Shown: positions 23,118-61,369 of the stretch, in pieces
Position numbering within the stretch: the stretch's first letter is position 1
How the letters are laid out: each line of letters opens with the position of its first letter
NCBI GenBank assembly: GCA_958510825.1
Contig: OY294047.1
Coordinates: 6,014,001-6,078,000, forward strand
Length of the DNA: 64,000 bases
Reading direction: 5' to 3'
Source: Brachypterus glaber
Taxonomy: Eukaryota; Arthropoda; Insecta; Coleoptera; Kateretidae
Notes under the pieces: generated by a model
Told to the model about the DNA's origin: nothing
The model's database searches: none
What the model saw: only the letters and a program-made list of their open reading frames with translations
Position numbers and translations under genes: made by a program

Positions 23118-24261
23118 TTAGATTTGGCTAAAGCCTTTGACACGGTGGACCATAAAATTTTGTTAAAACGATTACAAAAACTAGGTATTAGAGGATTAGC
23201 CTTGTCTATTTTTAAAAACTACTTAATGGGAAGGGTCCAGCGTGTCAAAATAAATGATATTTTAAGTGACCCACTTGCTGTTACTAGGGGCGTGCCCCAA
23301 GGGACAGTAATGGGTCCTATATTATTCTTGATTTATATTAACTCAATATATAATATAATACATTTTCCGGGTGATATCTTTTCGTATGCTGACGATACAG
23401 CCTTAGTTTTTATAGGAGATTCATGGGACGATGTGTACAGAAATGCGGAAATTGGTTTGAGGTTGATAAAGCTCTGGCTTGTTGTGAGCCTTCTCAGTTT
23501 AAACGTTAATAAAACAAAATTTTTAACATTTTCTGCAACCTCAGTTGATCAACCTAGGAAAAATACTTTAAAAATTCATAAATTTAACTGCAATACTTTC
23601 CAGTGTAACTGTTCAGATATTCAACGTTCTACTTTTATCAAATATTTGGGTATTATAGTTGACCAACATTTAAAATGGACTGATCATATAACGTTTTTAA
23701 ATGGAAGACTGAGAAGGCTCATATACAAGTTTTATCAGCTTCGTGATATTCTTGGTTGGGATCTAAAGCTTGTTGTTTATAAAGCATTAGTTGAGTCGAT
23801 AATTAGATATTGTATTTGTATTTGGGGTGGACTTTATGAAAATAATCTTCATGGCCTTGAGGTTACCCAAAACTTTTTACTAAAAATATTATTTAACAAG
23901 CAAAGAAGATTTTCAACCGATCAATTATATCGTGAAAATCAAGTACTAACAATTAGACAGTTATATGTGTATCAGATTATTCTTTGGTCTCATAAAAATC
24001 AGTTATCTATTCAACATAAACATGCAACCAGATTTTTAAGTAATAACTGCTTACAAATACCACAATTTATTAAAGCACATACTCAACGGTCAATTTTTTA
24101 TCTAGGACCCAAATTTTTTAACTTGATCCCAGTAAACATTAGATCTCTAAGGGGAAATAAATTTAAAAATGAGCTTAAATCATATATTTTAAACAATAAC
24201 CATCTCATAAATACCATTTTTTAATTGTATAATAAACGTTATCGCTATTTCTCACTTATCT

Positions 24262-24309
<48 letters not shown>

Positions 24310-24620
24310 TTTTTTCTCCCTCTTTTTCTCTCTGTCTCTCTCATCTCTCTCACATTCACACGCGCATCACATCACACACTATCCAGTTCGTTCTGTACAG
24401 TTTTATATATTTTATATACTTGCTAACCATACCACATAAGTTTTTATAATTAAAATACTCTAATGTTTTATAATTAAATTATAAATTGATTTTTATTAAG
24501 TATGTTATCCGCACACAAACGAAAGTTTAGGCGGGTATAGGTTGTATAAACAATTTAAGTTGTAAATATTTTGTATTAATAAAAATTAATGAATTGAAAT
24601 AAATGAATTGAAAAAAATTA
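23118..24620 (+). mobile_element. 5'-truncated non-LTR retrotransposon (reverse transcriptase C-terminal part, open)
   Basis: An open frame of about 367 codons runs from 23121 to the TAA at 24222-24224, starting within the polymerase domain (DLAKAFDTVDH). Motifs in order: AFDTVDHKIL, the RGVPQGTVMGP block, the catalytic YADD at residues 88-91, then KTKFLTF and the YLGIIVDQHLKW thumb region. No endonuclease or upstream half is present, so the copy is 5'-truncated, as LINE copies usually are. The 3' side has a (TC)n tract (24263-24350) and ends in ATGAATTGAAATA-like short repeats near 24590-24620. The arrangement resembles CR1/L2/jockey-type LINEs; the clade is not certain. The absence of stops suggests a fairly young copy. 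Confidence 0.88.
24263..24350. repeat. (TC)n microsatellite
   Basis: Near-continuous CT dinucleotides, becoming CTCTTT-rich, directly after the LINE frame. Confidence 0.85.
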
Positions 24621-26135
24621 ATGAATATTATGTAAAATGTTAACATAACAGTTGACTTCACCAAAAAAAAATCATACTCCAGTCACATTACATTTAAAAA
24701 TGCAGGAGTTACGGAAAAGTTCTGACATGACTAAATTTTTGTGTACTCATTCGCGTTGTCATTATAAACGGTGAAGTCCCCATGTGTGCGACACAAGCTT
24801 AATTTGTTATTTTGCAATTAGTCTCCGTCAGATTAGCAGTTATGCAAAAAGGACTTATTATTAAGTTTGTCAAGCATAACATTCCCTACAAAAAAAAAAA
24901 AACCGTAACTTTTTTTTTAAATCTCAACCGTTTTTGCGCTAGCTCATTTTTAATTTACGGCGCGCTTGGAATTGTTTAAATATGGTTGCAACATGAAATG
25001 ATTTTCGCTAGGTTTGGAAACAAAAATACTATCGGATTTCTCAGATATAAAAAAATATATCTATCTATAGTGTGAAGACTAAAAAATTTAAGCTCGCATC
25101 GCACACATGGGGACTTCGCACCCATTGTTTATGTTAACCGCTGGGGTGTTTTATCAAAGGACCTTTGTGACGTGAGGCAAAAGGGACTTACTTGTATTGT
25201 TCCAGGTGTCTTCTAGTACTTGGGCCCAAGATGATGTTTCCTCGCAAGCCCTATTTGCAACTCGTTCTACGCGAAATGTTATTTATTAGATGTATTTTCC
25301 ATAGCGTGATTCATTACGAATAACTATTGTTATTTTTGTTCTTTGGAAGCGATAGTGGCGTGAGTATCGCGCCCCTGACGAATTTAACGTATTGTCCGGA
25401 CCGTGCTGTTTTACTAACTCATCCAATTACACTGAAATATCGCCTTAAACCAGCAACTTCAGGTAGTACGTCATGCGCATGAAACCTTATATTTGTCCGC
25501 ATAAGGGACTTTACTACTACTATATACAGGATGAAAACTAAACAGTTTATAATGACAAAGCAAAGGTGTACACAAAAATTTAGACATGTCGGAATTTTTC
25601 CGGTTAAAAATCCTAATATTACTGGACTTCCAGTGTGTTAGAAAATTTTGTGACGCTTTAAGATGCAGACTTCGTATTTGACTTTTGAAACAATATTTAA
25701 CCCAAAGTTCTCGAATGAGATGGTTTTGAAATATAAGTAAGATGCGTGGGTTTCTGCTGAAAAAGAAAATTGGAAATTTGGGTAAGTTTTTTTTTCTTAG
25801 TTTCATATTTTTCAATGAGCTAAAAAAAAAAACTAGAAGTTTTACGCGGATCTGATTACACCTATCGTAGATTTTAGAATTAATCTGTCCAAATAATCCT
25901 TCCATCACGTCAGATTTTTGAGATAAATGGGGATGAAACTAACACTAATGGAAAGAAAATATTTATATACGTTAAGGATTTATAAGCAATAAAAATCTTA
26001 AAAAAATATGAGAAATAAAACGAAATTTAAAATTCAAAACTTTTATTTGCACATTATATTTAATAAAAACTAAAATAAATAGCACGGCAAGCATACTTTG
26101 TAATTCGTTTTTTTTTATTACACTATTAATATAAA
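24621..26135. other. Non-coding stretch
   Basis: No gene recognised. A 145-codon open frame on the - strand at 25471-25908 has no recognisable motif and uses A/T-rich codons like the surrounding DNA; it is probably chance. Confidence 0.45.
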
Positions 26136-26139
26136 TCTA

Positions 26140-26272
26140 GTGACTTCAATCTAAATTAGTGACTTCAATCTAAATTAGTGGTGTCAATCTAAATTAGTGA
26201 CTTCAATCTAAATTAGTGACTTCAATCTAAATTAGTGACGTCAATCTAAATTAGTGACTTCAATCTAAATTT
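26140..26272. repeat. 19-bp tandem array, about seven units
   Basis: Unit GTGACTTCAATCTAAATTA repeated seven times head to tail with rare substitutions (GGTGTC, GACGTC variants). There are no spacers, so this is a minisatellite and not a CRISPR array. Confidence 0.9.
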
Positions 26273-27000
26273 ACTTGGTAATAAACACCATTTGGATTAC
26301 AGGAAAATTAGTACAAATTTAAACAAACTTATATACGCTGAACTTTAAAAAAAGTGCCGAACCGGTCACCAAATTCGACGAATTTTGTTTTATCTGTACA
26401 CAATATATCTCGAGATCTGCACAAAATATCGAAAATTTAAAAATTAGGTCAATTTGATTTATCAACGGGGAAACTCAGTTATGTCAGTAATATTCTAAAC
26501 CGCACTCCAGCGACCCCTCTTAAAATCCTAGATAGAAACCCTCCATTTATAATACACCATTTAAAAGAGCGTCTAAAAATGCCCAATGAACCCTACGTAT
26601 ACATTTTAGTAGGAAACCCCCACTTGTGACATATAATTTTAATTAAATGTATTTAAAAGTACTTTAACGTGGTTGTGTATAATCCACTTTAACTTCCGGT
26701 TTTTAATTTATTATCTATCTATCTAAATCGACTGAAAAATAAAACATAATTCGGTCCAATCGAGAGTTTCGGGAGTTATTGGGAAAAATTTTAGTTGCGC
26801 CATTTTTTTTGAAGTTCATTGTATTTAAAATAAAATACACGTACCTACATATACAAATACAAAGAATCTAGTACTTAGGTAAGGATAAAGTCAGTTTTTA
26901 ACTGTTGAGTACAATTAATTCAAAAACAACGATTAAAAAAAATCAGTCAAACCTACGGCATTCTTTAATTTTAAAATTTTGCGTATTTTCGTATACATTA

Positions 27001-28090
27001 CCCCAGACAGCACATGATAACTATTAGATATCCTGGGGATATACTTTCTAAATATAGGGTGTATCCAGTGGATAGCCTGGATTGCCATTAAATATCCCAT
27101 AGACATCCAAATGTCCTCCTATATCCAGATCCTGGCAGGATATCCACGAGATATCCAGTGGACTGTTCATTTCAACAAAACTGGAAAAGTGGGGTTATAA
27201 AAAAAAAATTACATTGTGAACTATCTTTCATTTGACAAATATTTGTTTACTTGTTAATAAATTTAGTGTCAATATTGTTATTGCCACATCAATGTCAAAG
27301 TCAAAAAATGTTGGTGTATTTTTTAAAAATTGGGAGAGATAAAGCAGAAAAACAAGAATACTCGAAGAATACTGGTGTAAAACCCATAATTATAATTTTT
27401 AAATTAAGGAACTATGAGGAATACCTAGTTGTAGGAGACCAATATACTAGTAGGTTTTTTTAAAATAAAGGTATTTAAAACAAGTTTATTAGATACAAAA
27501 TATATTGATAAGGGGATTTAATAATAGACATTTTAGAATAGGGATATTTTAGAGCAGAAATACAGTAATTAACAATAGAGATACGCTTCAAAATCCAAAT
27601 AGTATTTACTAAACACAAATGCATATAATAACATATGATTTTTGACATGGTTAAACTAACCTTATTTTTCAAACAGGCATAACCCCATTTAAATAATCCA
27701 CATTCACACAACTAAATTTTATGGAAAACATGAAATTTTACTTAACTCCACTTTTCCAGTTTTGTTGAAATCAACTGGACATCTATTTTTGTAACCTCCC
27801 CAAAGTATATCCACTAGATATCCATTAGAGATCCATCATGGATATCCTGGATATCCATGATCCATGATCTCTAATGGATATCCAGTGGATATACTTTCGG
27901 CAGTTTAAAAAATAGATGTTCACTGGATATCTCGTGGATATCCAGTAGATATCATGCCAGGATCTGGATATAGGCGGACATTTGGATGTCCATGGGACAT
28001 CTAATGGCAATCCAGGCTATCGACTGGATATACTCTATATCCAGAAAGTATATACCCTGGATATCTAATAATTATTATGTGCTGTCTGGG
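27001..28090. mobile_element. 1.09-kb palindrome-array element, GGATATCC type
   Basis: The left end CCCCAGACAGCACATGATAA and the right end TTATTATGTGCTGTCTGGG are inverted. ACATTA flanks both sides (26995-27000, 28091-28096), a likely target duplication. The arms are crowded with GGATATCC, GGATATCTAATGG and ATATCCACTAG words. An inner pair of inverted tracts, AAAACTGGAAAAGTGGGGTT (27178) and its complement near 27748, brackets an A/T-rich core. Small open frames in the core match nothing recognised. Confidence 0.75.
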
Positions 28091-28319
28091 ACATTATTTG
28101 AGTGCAGAATTTTTATAATAACAGTCTTACAAAATAAAAAATATTAATAAAAAATTAATAAAGTTTTAACCAGATAACTGGTTAATTAATACTATAATGT
28201 TAATCAATCTTAAAAATATCGTAATTAAATTTCAAATTTACTTCAACACTAAAAATAAATATATATGTATGTACAACAAATTAACTTAAACTAACTTAAA
28301 CTTTGCACTGCAATCAGAC

Positions 28320-54320
<26,001 letters not shown>

Positions 54321-54384
54321 AATAAGTCAATAGTAATGCTGGAAGCCTTTTTTAGAGGTTGTTCATAAGAAATAAGACAACATC

Positions 54385-54650
54385 TTGCGACCTTAATAAA
54401 GAGTTTGATCGCGTACCAAATTCTGCTAGCAAAATTAAAATCGTACGGTCTCAAATGAAAATGTTTGCAGCAAATTCTACAGGGAAGGTAGATATTAAAC
54501 GGAAAGCCTAAACGGAAAGTCTAAACGGAAAAATCAAGTACAAACAGGGTATGGCCCATGGGTCAGTTCTTGGTCCCTTTTGTTTCTTGTTTACATGAAT
54601 GATTTCGGCGGTAATAATGTAGCAGATAAGACATATATTTTCGTTACTTC
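54385..54650 (+). pseudogene. Degraded LINE reverse-transcriptase fragment
   Basis: Broken frames read LNKEFDRVPNSAS (motif-A region with DRV) and QGMAHGSVLGPFCFLF followed, after a stop or frameshift, by YMNDF. This is the QGSVLGP block of non-LTR reverse transcriptases. Several frame breaks; not functional. Confidence 0.6.
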
Positions 54651-54976
54651 CACTTAAAATAAAAATATATTTGATTGCATATAAGATGTTCTTTTAAAAT
54701 AATAGAAACAACATTTGGGAAACCCGGTATTTTGCAGATAAATCATTGACACCATTTTAAAAGAATCAGCCATATTAATTTGCCTGTTTTGTTAAAATAA
54801 CACTCCAATCAACATTAAAGTAATTAAACTCAAAAGAAGTACAATAGCAGAACGAAATAACCGATGATATAACTATTACACAATATAATTCGTGAACGGT
54901 ACTTGTTGTAACAAAGAAAGTGTTTCGTTTTCTGGCGTTTTGACCTCCTTATTTTAATGGTATAATAATGTAGGTA

Positions 54977-55256
54977 CCCTGATAGCACAAAAGCCTTCGA
55001 AGAAGATTCTTAAAATAAATAGCCGGAAGGACAGCATGCTTCTTAGAAGCATATCTATTTTTCTCAGGATATTCTAAGAAAGAATAAAGAAATGCAAAGG
55101 ATACGGTTTTAATCGTGCTGGGAGTTCCTAAGAAGCTTCTTATAAGCCTCTGCATCAAATAAGAATGTTTTAAGAAGCATGTTAAGAATGTTCTTAGAAG
55201 TAGGTACATGTACTTTTAAGAATATTCTTAGCATGCTTCTTAAAATATTCTTATTT
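54977..55256. mobile_element. Palindrome-array element, AAGAAGCTTCTT type
   Basis: The left end CCCTGATAGCACA matches the termini of the other palindrome-array elements. The interior repeats AAGAAGCTTCTT, AAGAATATTCTT, AAGCATGCTTCTTA and CTTCTTAGAAGCAT, all self-complementary. No matching right terminus found, so probably truncated. Confidence 0.55.
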
Positions 55257-55771
55257 AATGCATTTAAGTAATACTATTGAATATTGCGCATGCGCAAATA
55301 AAGTAGGTAGGCGTTTTAGATTTCTACATTAATGTAGTTTTTCTCTTTCTTTTAAATATATTTTATGATACTCGATCCTTTTTATGGAGTGATATCATAA
55401 ATTTGGACATGGCGAAAATTTTTACGTCTTTGTGATAAACCCAATAATTAAAGTATATAAAAATCTTTAGATATAGCATCCATCAGGTAAGATTCATATC
55501 CGATATGCAGTTTTACTGTGAAAGCAACATTTCTACCAGACATAAAAATCATGCACCACACAAAAATCCAATGTTTAGAGAAAAAAAATTCAATTATATT
55601 GATGTCCATTAGGTTATAACCATATTTTTTACAAAGATAAATATTTAAAAAAGAAAATAGCAGACAAATATTGATCAGGATACCAACATCACTTAAATTT
55701 GGTATTTTAAATATTTGTCTAACGTTTTTTTCTTTAATTTAAATTTTTAAGGAAGTACTTAAATTCTTTGT

Positions 55772-56311
55772 TACATCGGCACTTAGTGCTACTAAGAGTG
55801 CCGATGTATTGAAATCTTCGCCGATAAGTCAAAATCTTTGACCACGTTTTTTTCACATTTCTCGACGTTTTAGACCATATTGTTTCTTATCGTATTCCGA
55901 AGAGCTGCTAGATTTTGGGGGTAAACGATTGGGGGTAAGGGGGTAAAAATAGGGTAAAACTCCTATTTTTAGCGTTTTTTGTTTATAATTAAGGCAATTA
56001 TTATTGTATTTGGTTAATTTAGCACTTATATAAAAGATAATTTTAAATTGGTCAAAAAATGTTATAAACAACGTTTTCCTAAAACGCATTGTTTTCGAGA
56101 TATTGGCGTTTAAAGCAGTAAAAGGTTTTTTTAGCATATCTCACATATTTATAACCCGATTTCAAAAAATTATATTTTAAACAAAACCTCTTTTTAAGCC
56201 CTATAAAAAATGTTATATAGACTTTTTTGCTAGAATATAATGTTTTAAAGATACAGAATTTAAAATCAAACAAAACATCTAGTTTGAAATTTGCAAACTA
56301 GATGGCTCTAG
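55772..56311. repeat. Dispersed repeat, copy 1 (ACATCGGCACT...CTAGATGGCTCTAG)
   Basis: Begins with a hairpin ACATCGGCACTTAGTGC/GAGTGCCGATGT and ends AACTAGATGGCTCTAG. It is about 90% like 59564-60200 but lacks about 90 bp after GTTTTAGACCAT. No coding pattern; A/T-rich frames within it are shared by chance of homology. Confidence 0.75.
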
Positions 56312-58640
56312 TGAACAATAGTGCCGATGTTTTGACAGGGTGCTTGCAACGTTTCATCTAGTTTTAATTATGGTAAATGTAAAATGACTTTTTAATATGA
56401 AGTATCTAAGAGCAAAAAATAATAAAAGACTGAATGGGCTTATGCATTTAAAATGCTTTGCTCAAAATTCATTTCACAAATTTTAGACACTCTAGAGTTA
56501 TTCCATTTAGTACTGTGATATCTGAACAGTTACATAAATTTATTAATATACTGAAAATCCATTAACACGGTCTAAACCCGAAAGTGAAAGTTCTTTATAT
56601 CTTAATGGCCGTGAAAGCTTAAAATCTAAAATATACCCTATTTAATTTCATTATTACTAACTAGCATGTTGCAGAAATTTAATAATTTTGAGTATCATGC
56701 ATATTTTTTGTTGCACTGTGATAAAATCCAAATATAATATTTTTGAGGAATTTTCTTTTTGGGTTGGTATTGAAGACCCAAATTTATGTTGCCAAACGTA
56801 TTGGACTGCTGTCCATTATAGGTCCCTATTTACAAAAAAAAAGTTTGACATGAAAAACAGATTTAGATTAAAACTTACATTGCTAACTAACTTAAGATTA
56901 AAACAAACATAAATGTAAGAACCTGGCACACATATAGGGGGGTTCCTGGGCCTCAGTCAAACTGCCTCAAATTTTGATATTTTGTAATTTCGGGGGTAAA
57001 CATTAAATTAGGAAAATTGCAGCCAAATTAAATGACCAGTTTCGGAGAAAAACGCTTTTAAAAATCTAATTTTATGACAGATTTTTTGACGTATTTTAAG
57101 GTTATTTTTTACTTACGTAAATATTAACTTAATTATCCGTTTTAAGTTTATTATACTCTATTAATTAAAGAACAGGCAAGATAAATATTACATAAAAGGC
57201 TTTATTATCATTTACTTACATGTGGTTCTATAAAATTTTTAAAACTTTGTGAAACCTCCACATGCTGGCATTTTCCACGTGTTTGCTAATTATCTGCATA
57301 TTTTCTGTTAGATTTTTGCTTGATTATGTTGAAACATGGTTTGGTACATCGACAAATATTTTATAATTAAATATTTTAGATTTTCTTGATATATTTTTTC
57401 AAAACAATATCTGATGGTTGACAAATCTCTCATGATATTTTTATATGCAAAACATATTATTGAGATTGCCTAGCAACAACTTAATTCATTAGTGAACCCT
57501 TTATAGTAATATTTATTAAAAGTTGACAGGTATATTTTTTTAATCAAAAAGGAAAAGTTGATGCTTAAAAATAATATAGGTTACTATTTTGACAATATTT
57601 TTCCTTAGGAAACTTCAAGGATTTTTGTAGCATTTGCATGCATATGTGATATATTATGTCTCTATTTGGAATATAATATCCATCATATCTAAAATTATTT
57701 CCGATTATTGCTTTTGTTTTAAAATACTGTCACCATATTAAGACTTCAAGGGTAACAGTTACTGCACAATTCATATTCCCATGGAATAAAAATAAATATG
57801 CAAAGGATTTTTTTATTTTAGGACGAAAAATTAAATTTTAAATGAAAATACTCAATATTCTTTGAAAAAAAGTTTCTCAATTATTGTCATTAAATTTTCA
57901 GAAAAAAAAAATACTAAAATGAATAAAGTTTAAAAGGATAAGATGTAGTGTGTGCCATTTTCTAAGTACATAACAATGGAAACAGTATTTGACCATATTT
58001 TAAGAAAAAAATTATATTTTCCGCTTTAACTAGTAGATTTAACGTTAGGAAAACATTTGTAAGGCACAGATACAATTTTTGTCCAACAATTCTTAAAATG
58101 ATCCATATTCTCACCTCAACTGATAGGGTTTCTCCTTTTATAGAAATATAAACAATAGTAATTATATACCAAGGTAGAGAAGACATTTTTTATAGCATAG
58201 CGTATCAACTCCAGAGCTGCGTAGCAGCGAGGGATTTAAGTGCGAGGCGATAATAGTCTTTCCATAGTTTATATAATAGTTTTTCACTACTAGCACTATT
58301 TAACTATTTTTATTCAAATAATAAAATAAATTATTAACAGAAATTATATTTCTTGAAATTTAATAAAAATCAAGTAGCCTTGATTAATGACATTTGCTAA
58401 AATAAATACTTTGAACTGACGTTTAAAAAAATTAGTTTTTTTTTATTATTTCATAATATTTAGCTAATTATTGATTGTATGAATTGGTAATAATTGTAAT
58501 TAATTATATTTAATAAATAAAAGTTATTTAAAGCTATTTTCTTGGGTTTAATTAGTAAAAATTGGACAAAGAACTGAAACATCTAAAGTGACAGAAATCA
58601 ATTGTTTAAAAAATTTACTCCTATTAGGAGAGAAATTAGT
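56312..58640. other. Intergenic A/T-rich stretch
   Basis: No gene recognised. A 74-codon frame at 56688-56912 has no known motif. Confidence 0.4.
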
Positions 58641-58770
58641 AGTTTTCGTAACGAGTAAGCGACTTTAGTCCTTAGTGCACGAGAATAAAGTTTTTTTGAC
58701 GACGCGAAGCGAAGTCAAAAATCATTAGAGTGCACTAAGGACTTGTCGCAAACGAGTTGCGAACAAACTT
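58630..58770. repeat. Imperfect palindrome around GACGCGAAGCGAAGTC
   Basis: TAGTCCTTAGTGCACGAG pairs with GAGTGCACTAAGGACT; TCGTAACGAGTAAGCGAC pairs with GTCGCAAACGAGTTGCGA. Similar in style to 8283-8402 and 31290-31395. Confidence 0.5.
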
Positions 58771-59560
58771 TTTTCGTTCGATCTACAGTCTAGACTTTTT
58801 AAACATGTATATTTTAAAGAATTTCCTGTGTTTAATTTTGACATCTTAATATTTTATAACCTCAAATAACTTTTGCCAATATGAAAGCTATGTGTAATTG
58901 TTTGGATAAATGAGTGTGCATAGTTGTCATTTTATTCAAATATGCACTATGTACTCTTGCGATAGAAAAATAACCTTACGAGAATATATAGTGAAGATCC
59001 ATTTTTCTTTATTTCGTGTAAACTAGGTTGTACGAAAAAATTATTATTGCTATAGGTGAAGAAAATTGATTTTACAGTCTGAAAACATGATAAATAAGGC
59101 TATGTTCTAAAGCTAGTAGTGAAAAAACTATTATTTCTGCTACTAGTTCAATTTAAGACAAGTAGATTTTTTAACATTTTATAATAGTACCTTACTGTAT
59201 AGTCGGCCACAATATAACTTTAAAATGTTAAGTCTTGTTTAACTTTAATGGTAGTTGCCCATAAGCAACACCCAAATTGGACGGCCTAATTTGAATGCAG
59301 TTTTTGCACTAACGAGTTTCATTACTACAGTATACTGACAAAATATTGTTATATAAGTTTATGTAGGTTCGTACTTTTACGGTCACAAAATTAAAAACCA
59401 TACTTATTCATCTTCCTTTATGCTTTCACATAACATTTGAGTTATTATACAACTGTTTATGTCTTACGACATTATTTTAAAGACAATATTCAATTTTATT
59501 GCATATCTATAATTTAATTTAAAAACCATAACTATATTAAAATGCATTACAAACGCATAT
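58771..59560. other. Intergenic A/T-rich stretch
   Basis: No gene or strong repeat seen. Confidence 0.4.
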
Positions 59561-59563
59561 TTT

Positions 59564-60200
59564 ACATCGGCACTTGGTGCTACTAAGAGTGCCGATGTAT
59601 TGAAATCTTCGCCGAAAAGTCAAAATCTTTGTCCAGGTTTTTTTCACATTTCTCGACGTTTTAGACCATTCTGAGTCAAAATCAGTAAAAAAAATTTTGC
59701 GTCCGTCTGGGTGTAAACTCTCTAACTTCATTTCTATATGAGATATCGACTTGCGGTTTTTTGCATATTGTTTCTTATCGCATTCCGAAGAGATGATTAG
59801 ATTTTGGGGGTAAACGATTGGGGGTAAGGGAATAAAAATAGGGTAAAACTCCTATTTTTAGCGTTTTTTGTTTATAATTAAAGCAATTATTATTGTATTT
59901 GGTTAATTTAGCACTTATATAAAAGATAATTTTAAATTGGTCAAAAAATGTTATGAACAACGTTTTCCTGAAACGCATTTTTTTCGAGATATTGGCGTTT
60001 AAAGCAGTAAAAGGTTTTTTTAGCATATCTCACATATTTATAACCCGATTTCAAAAAATTATATTTTAAATAAAAGCTCTTTTTAAGCCCTATAATAAAT
60101 GTTATATACAGTTTTTTGCTAAAATATAATGTTTTAAAGATGCAGAATTTAAAATCAAACAAAACACCTAGTTTAAAATTTGCAAACTAGATGGCTCTAG
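59564..60200. repeat. Dispersed repeat, copy 2
   Basis: Complete version of the 55772 repeat; includes the extra tract GTCCGTCTGGGTGTAAACTC missing from copy 1. Followed by a diverged relative (60242-60365) of the MITE at 42716. Confidence 0.75.
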
Positions 60201-60895
60201 TTTTCTATATCTAGCAATAGATGGCGCGCAAGAGTATATAAATCTGATGAATGTTTTTCTAATCAGCGTACAGGGTTGACTCTTGGTACTGAATAGGCTC
60301 AGTAGCCCGAAACTGTCAGTCTACCAATATCTCTATACAATGATTAGAAAATAGATTAATGGAATATTTAAAGAATATTTTTTAATTTTGTTTAAATTAA
60401 AAACGTTATGTTCCTTATCAATATTGTTTAAAATATATATTAAGGTAGGTTTGGTTTGATAAGTAGGTAATTGAAATAAGTCATCACTACAGTAAATATA
60501 AAATAATTAAAAGAAAGTATTGCGTTATAATAATAGTTGCATATTTTTTACGCTCTCCTATTTTAAAAGTAAAAACAATTTAATTATATTTGAATAAAAA
60601 AAAATATGAATATTTTTTCAACGTCTTCTATATTAGCGACTAATTCGTATGGGACTTCTGAAGCTTTCAGTATAGCTCATACTCTATCAAAATCTTTAAT
60701 AAAATTAAGAAAAATTGCTTTAAGGAAAATCCCAAAAATAAAAAAAATGGATAGGACTATACAAAAAAAATGCCTGATTTACAAAATAAAGTAAAATTTT
60801 AAACAAGAAACGCTAAATATAAATTATACTAATAGTAATAGTAGTTGCTGGCTTAGCTTTCAGAAGCTCATTGGCCAGACGTAAATTGGAGCTTA

Positions 60896-61111
60896 CACTG
60901 ATAAAAAGAATTTATTTGTATATTACAAATTAAATTATTTGGTTGTAAGTCAAATAAATATTTAGTTCATGTAAACAAATATTTTAATTTCAAATTGATT
61001 TATCAATGGGAACAAACTAGTTTATTTAACAGAAATAAAATTTATTTGTTACAACCAAATAATTCAATTGGCCAAATATTTTGTTGACACAAATAAACTG
61101 TTTTATCAGTG
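60896..61111. mobile_element. 216-bp MITE with TA duplication
   Basis: Ends CACTGATAAAAAGAATTTAT and ATAAACTGTTTTATCAGTG are inverted, flanked by TA (60894-60895, 61112-61113). A truncated copy is at 3202-3375. Confidence 0.75.
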
Positions 61112-61369
61112 TATAAGCTGATTATAATCATAATATGACTGCAAAGTGTTTTTAAGCAGTTTAAAAAGTACATTTTTTTTCTTGTTAAATCATTTAAAAT
61201 TTATTTTTTAAGCATTCCTTTTGCTTTCGCATTTTGAGAATTTTTAAAATTTTGGGAAAGCCTTGTATTCGTGCAAAAATTTAAATGTTTTTTTTTCTTA
61301 TTTTTGAGTTTTCTGACGTTTTATATCGATATAAATCAATTTCAAGCACCCCCTGAGGGGCGGGGGTAG

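Noticed and set aside
25471..25908. 145-codon open frame on the - strand
   Set aside because: No recognised motif, no splice or promoter context, lysine/serine/phenylalanine-rich composition matches the local A/T bias.
26140..26272. CRISPR-like array
   Set aside because: Units are contiguous with no spacers; it is a minisatellite in a eukaryotic genome.
55853..56273. Overlapping open frames repeated near 59775-60162
   Set aside because: Shared only because both lie in copies of one dispersed repeat; frames are broken differently in the two copies and show no domain.
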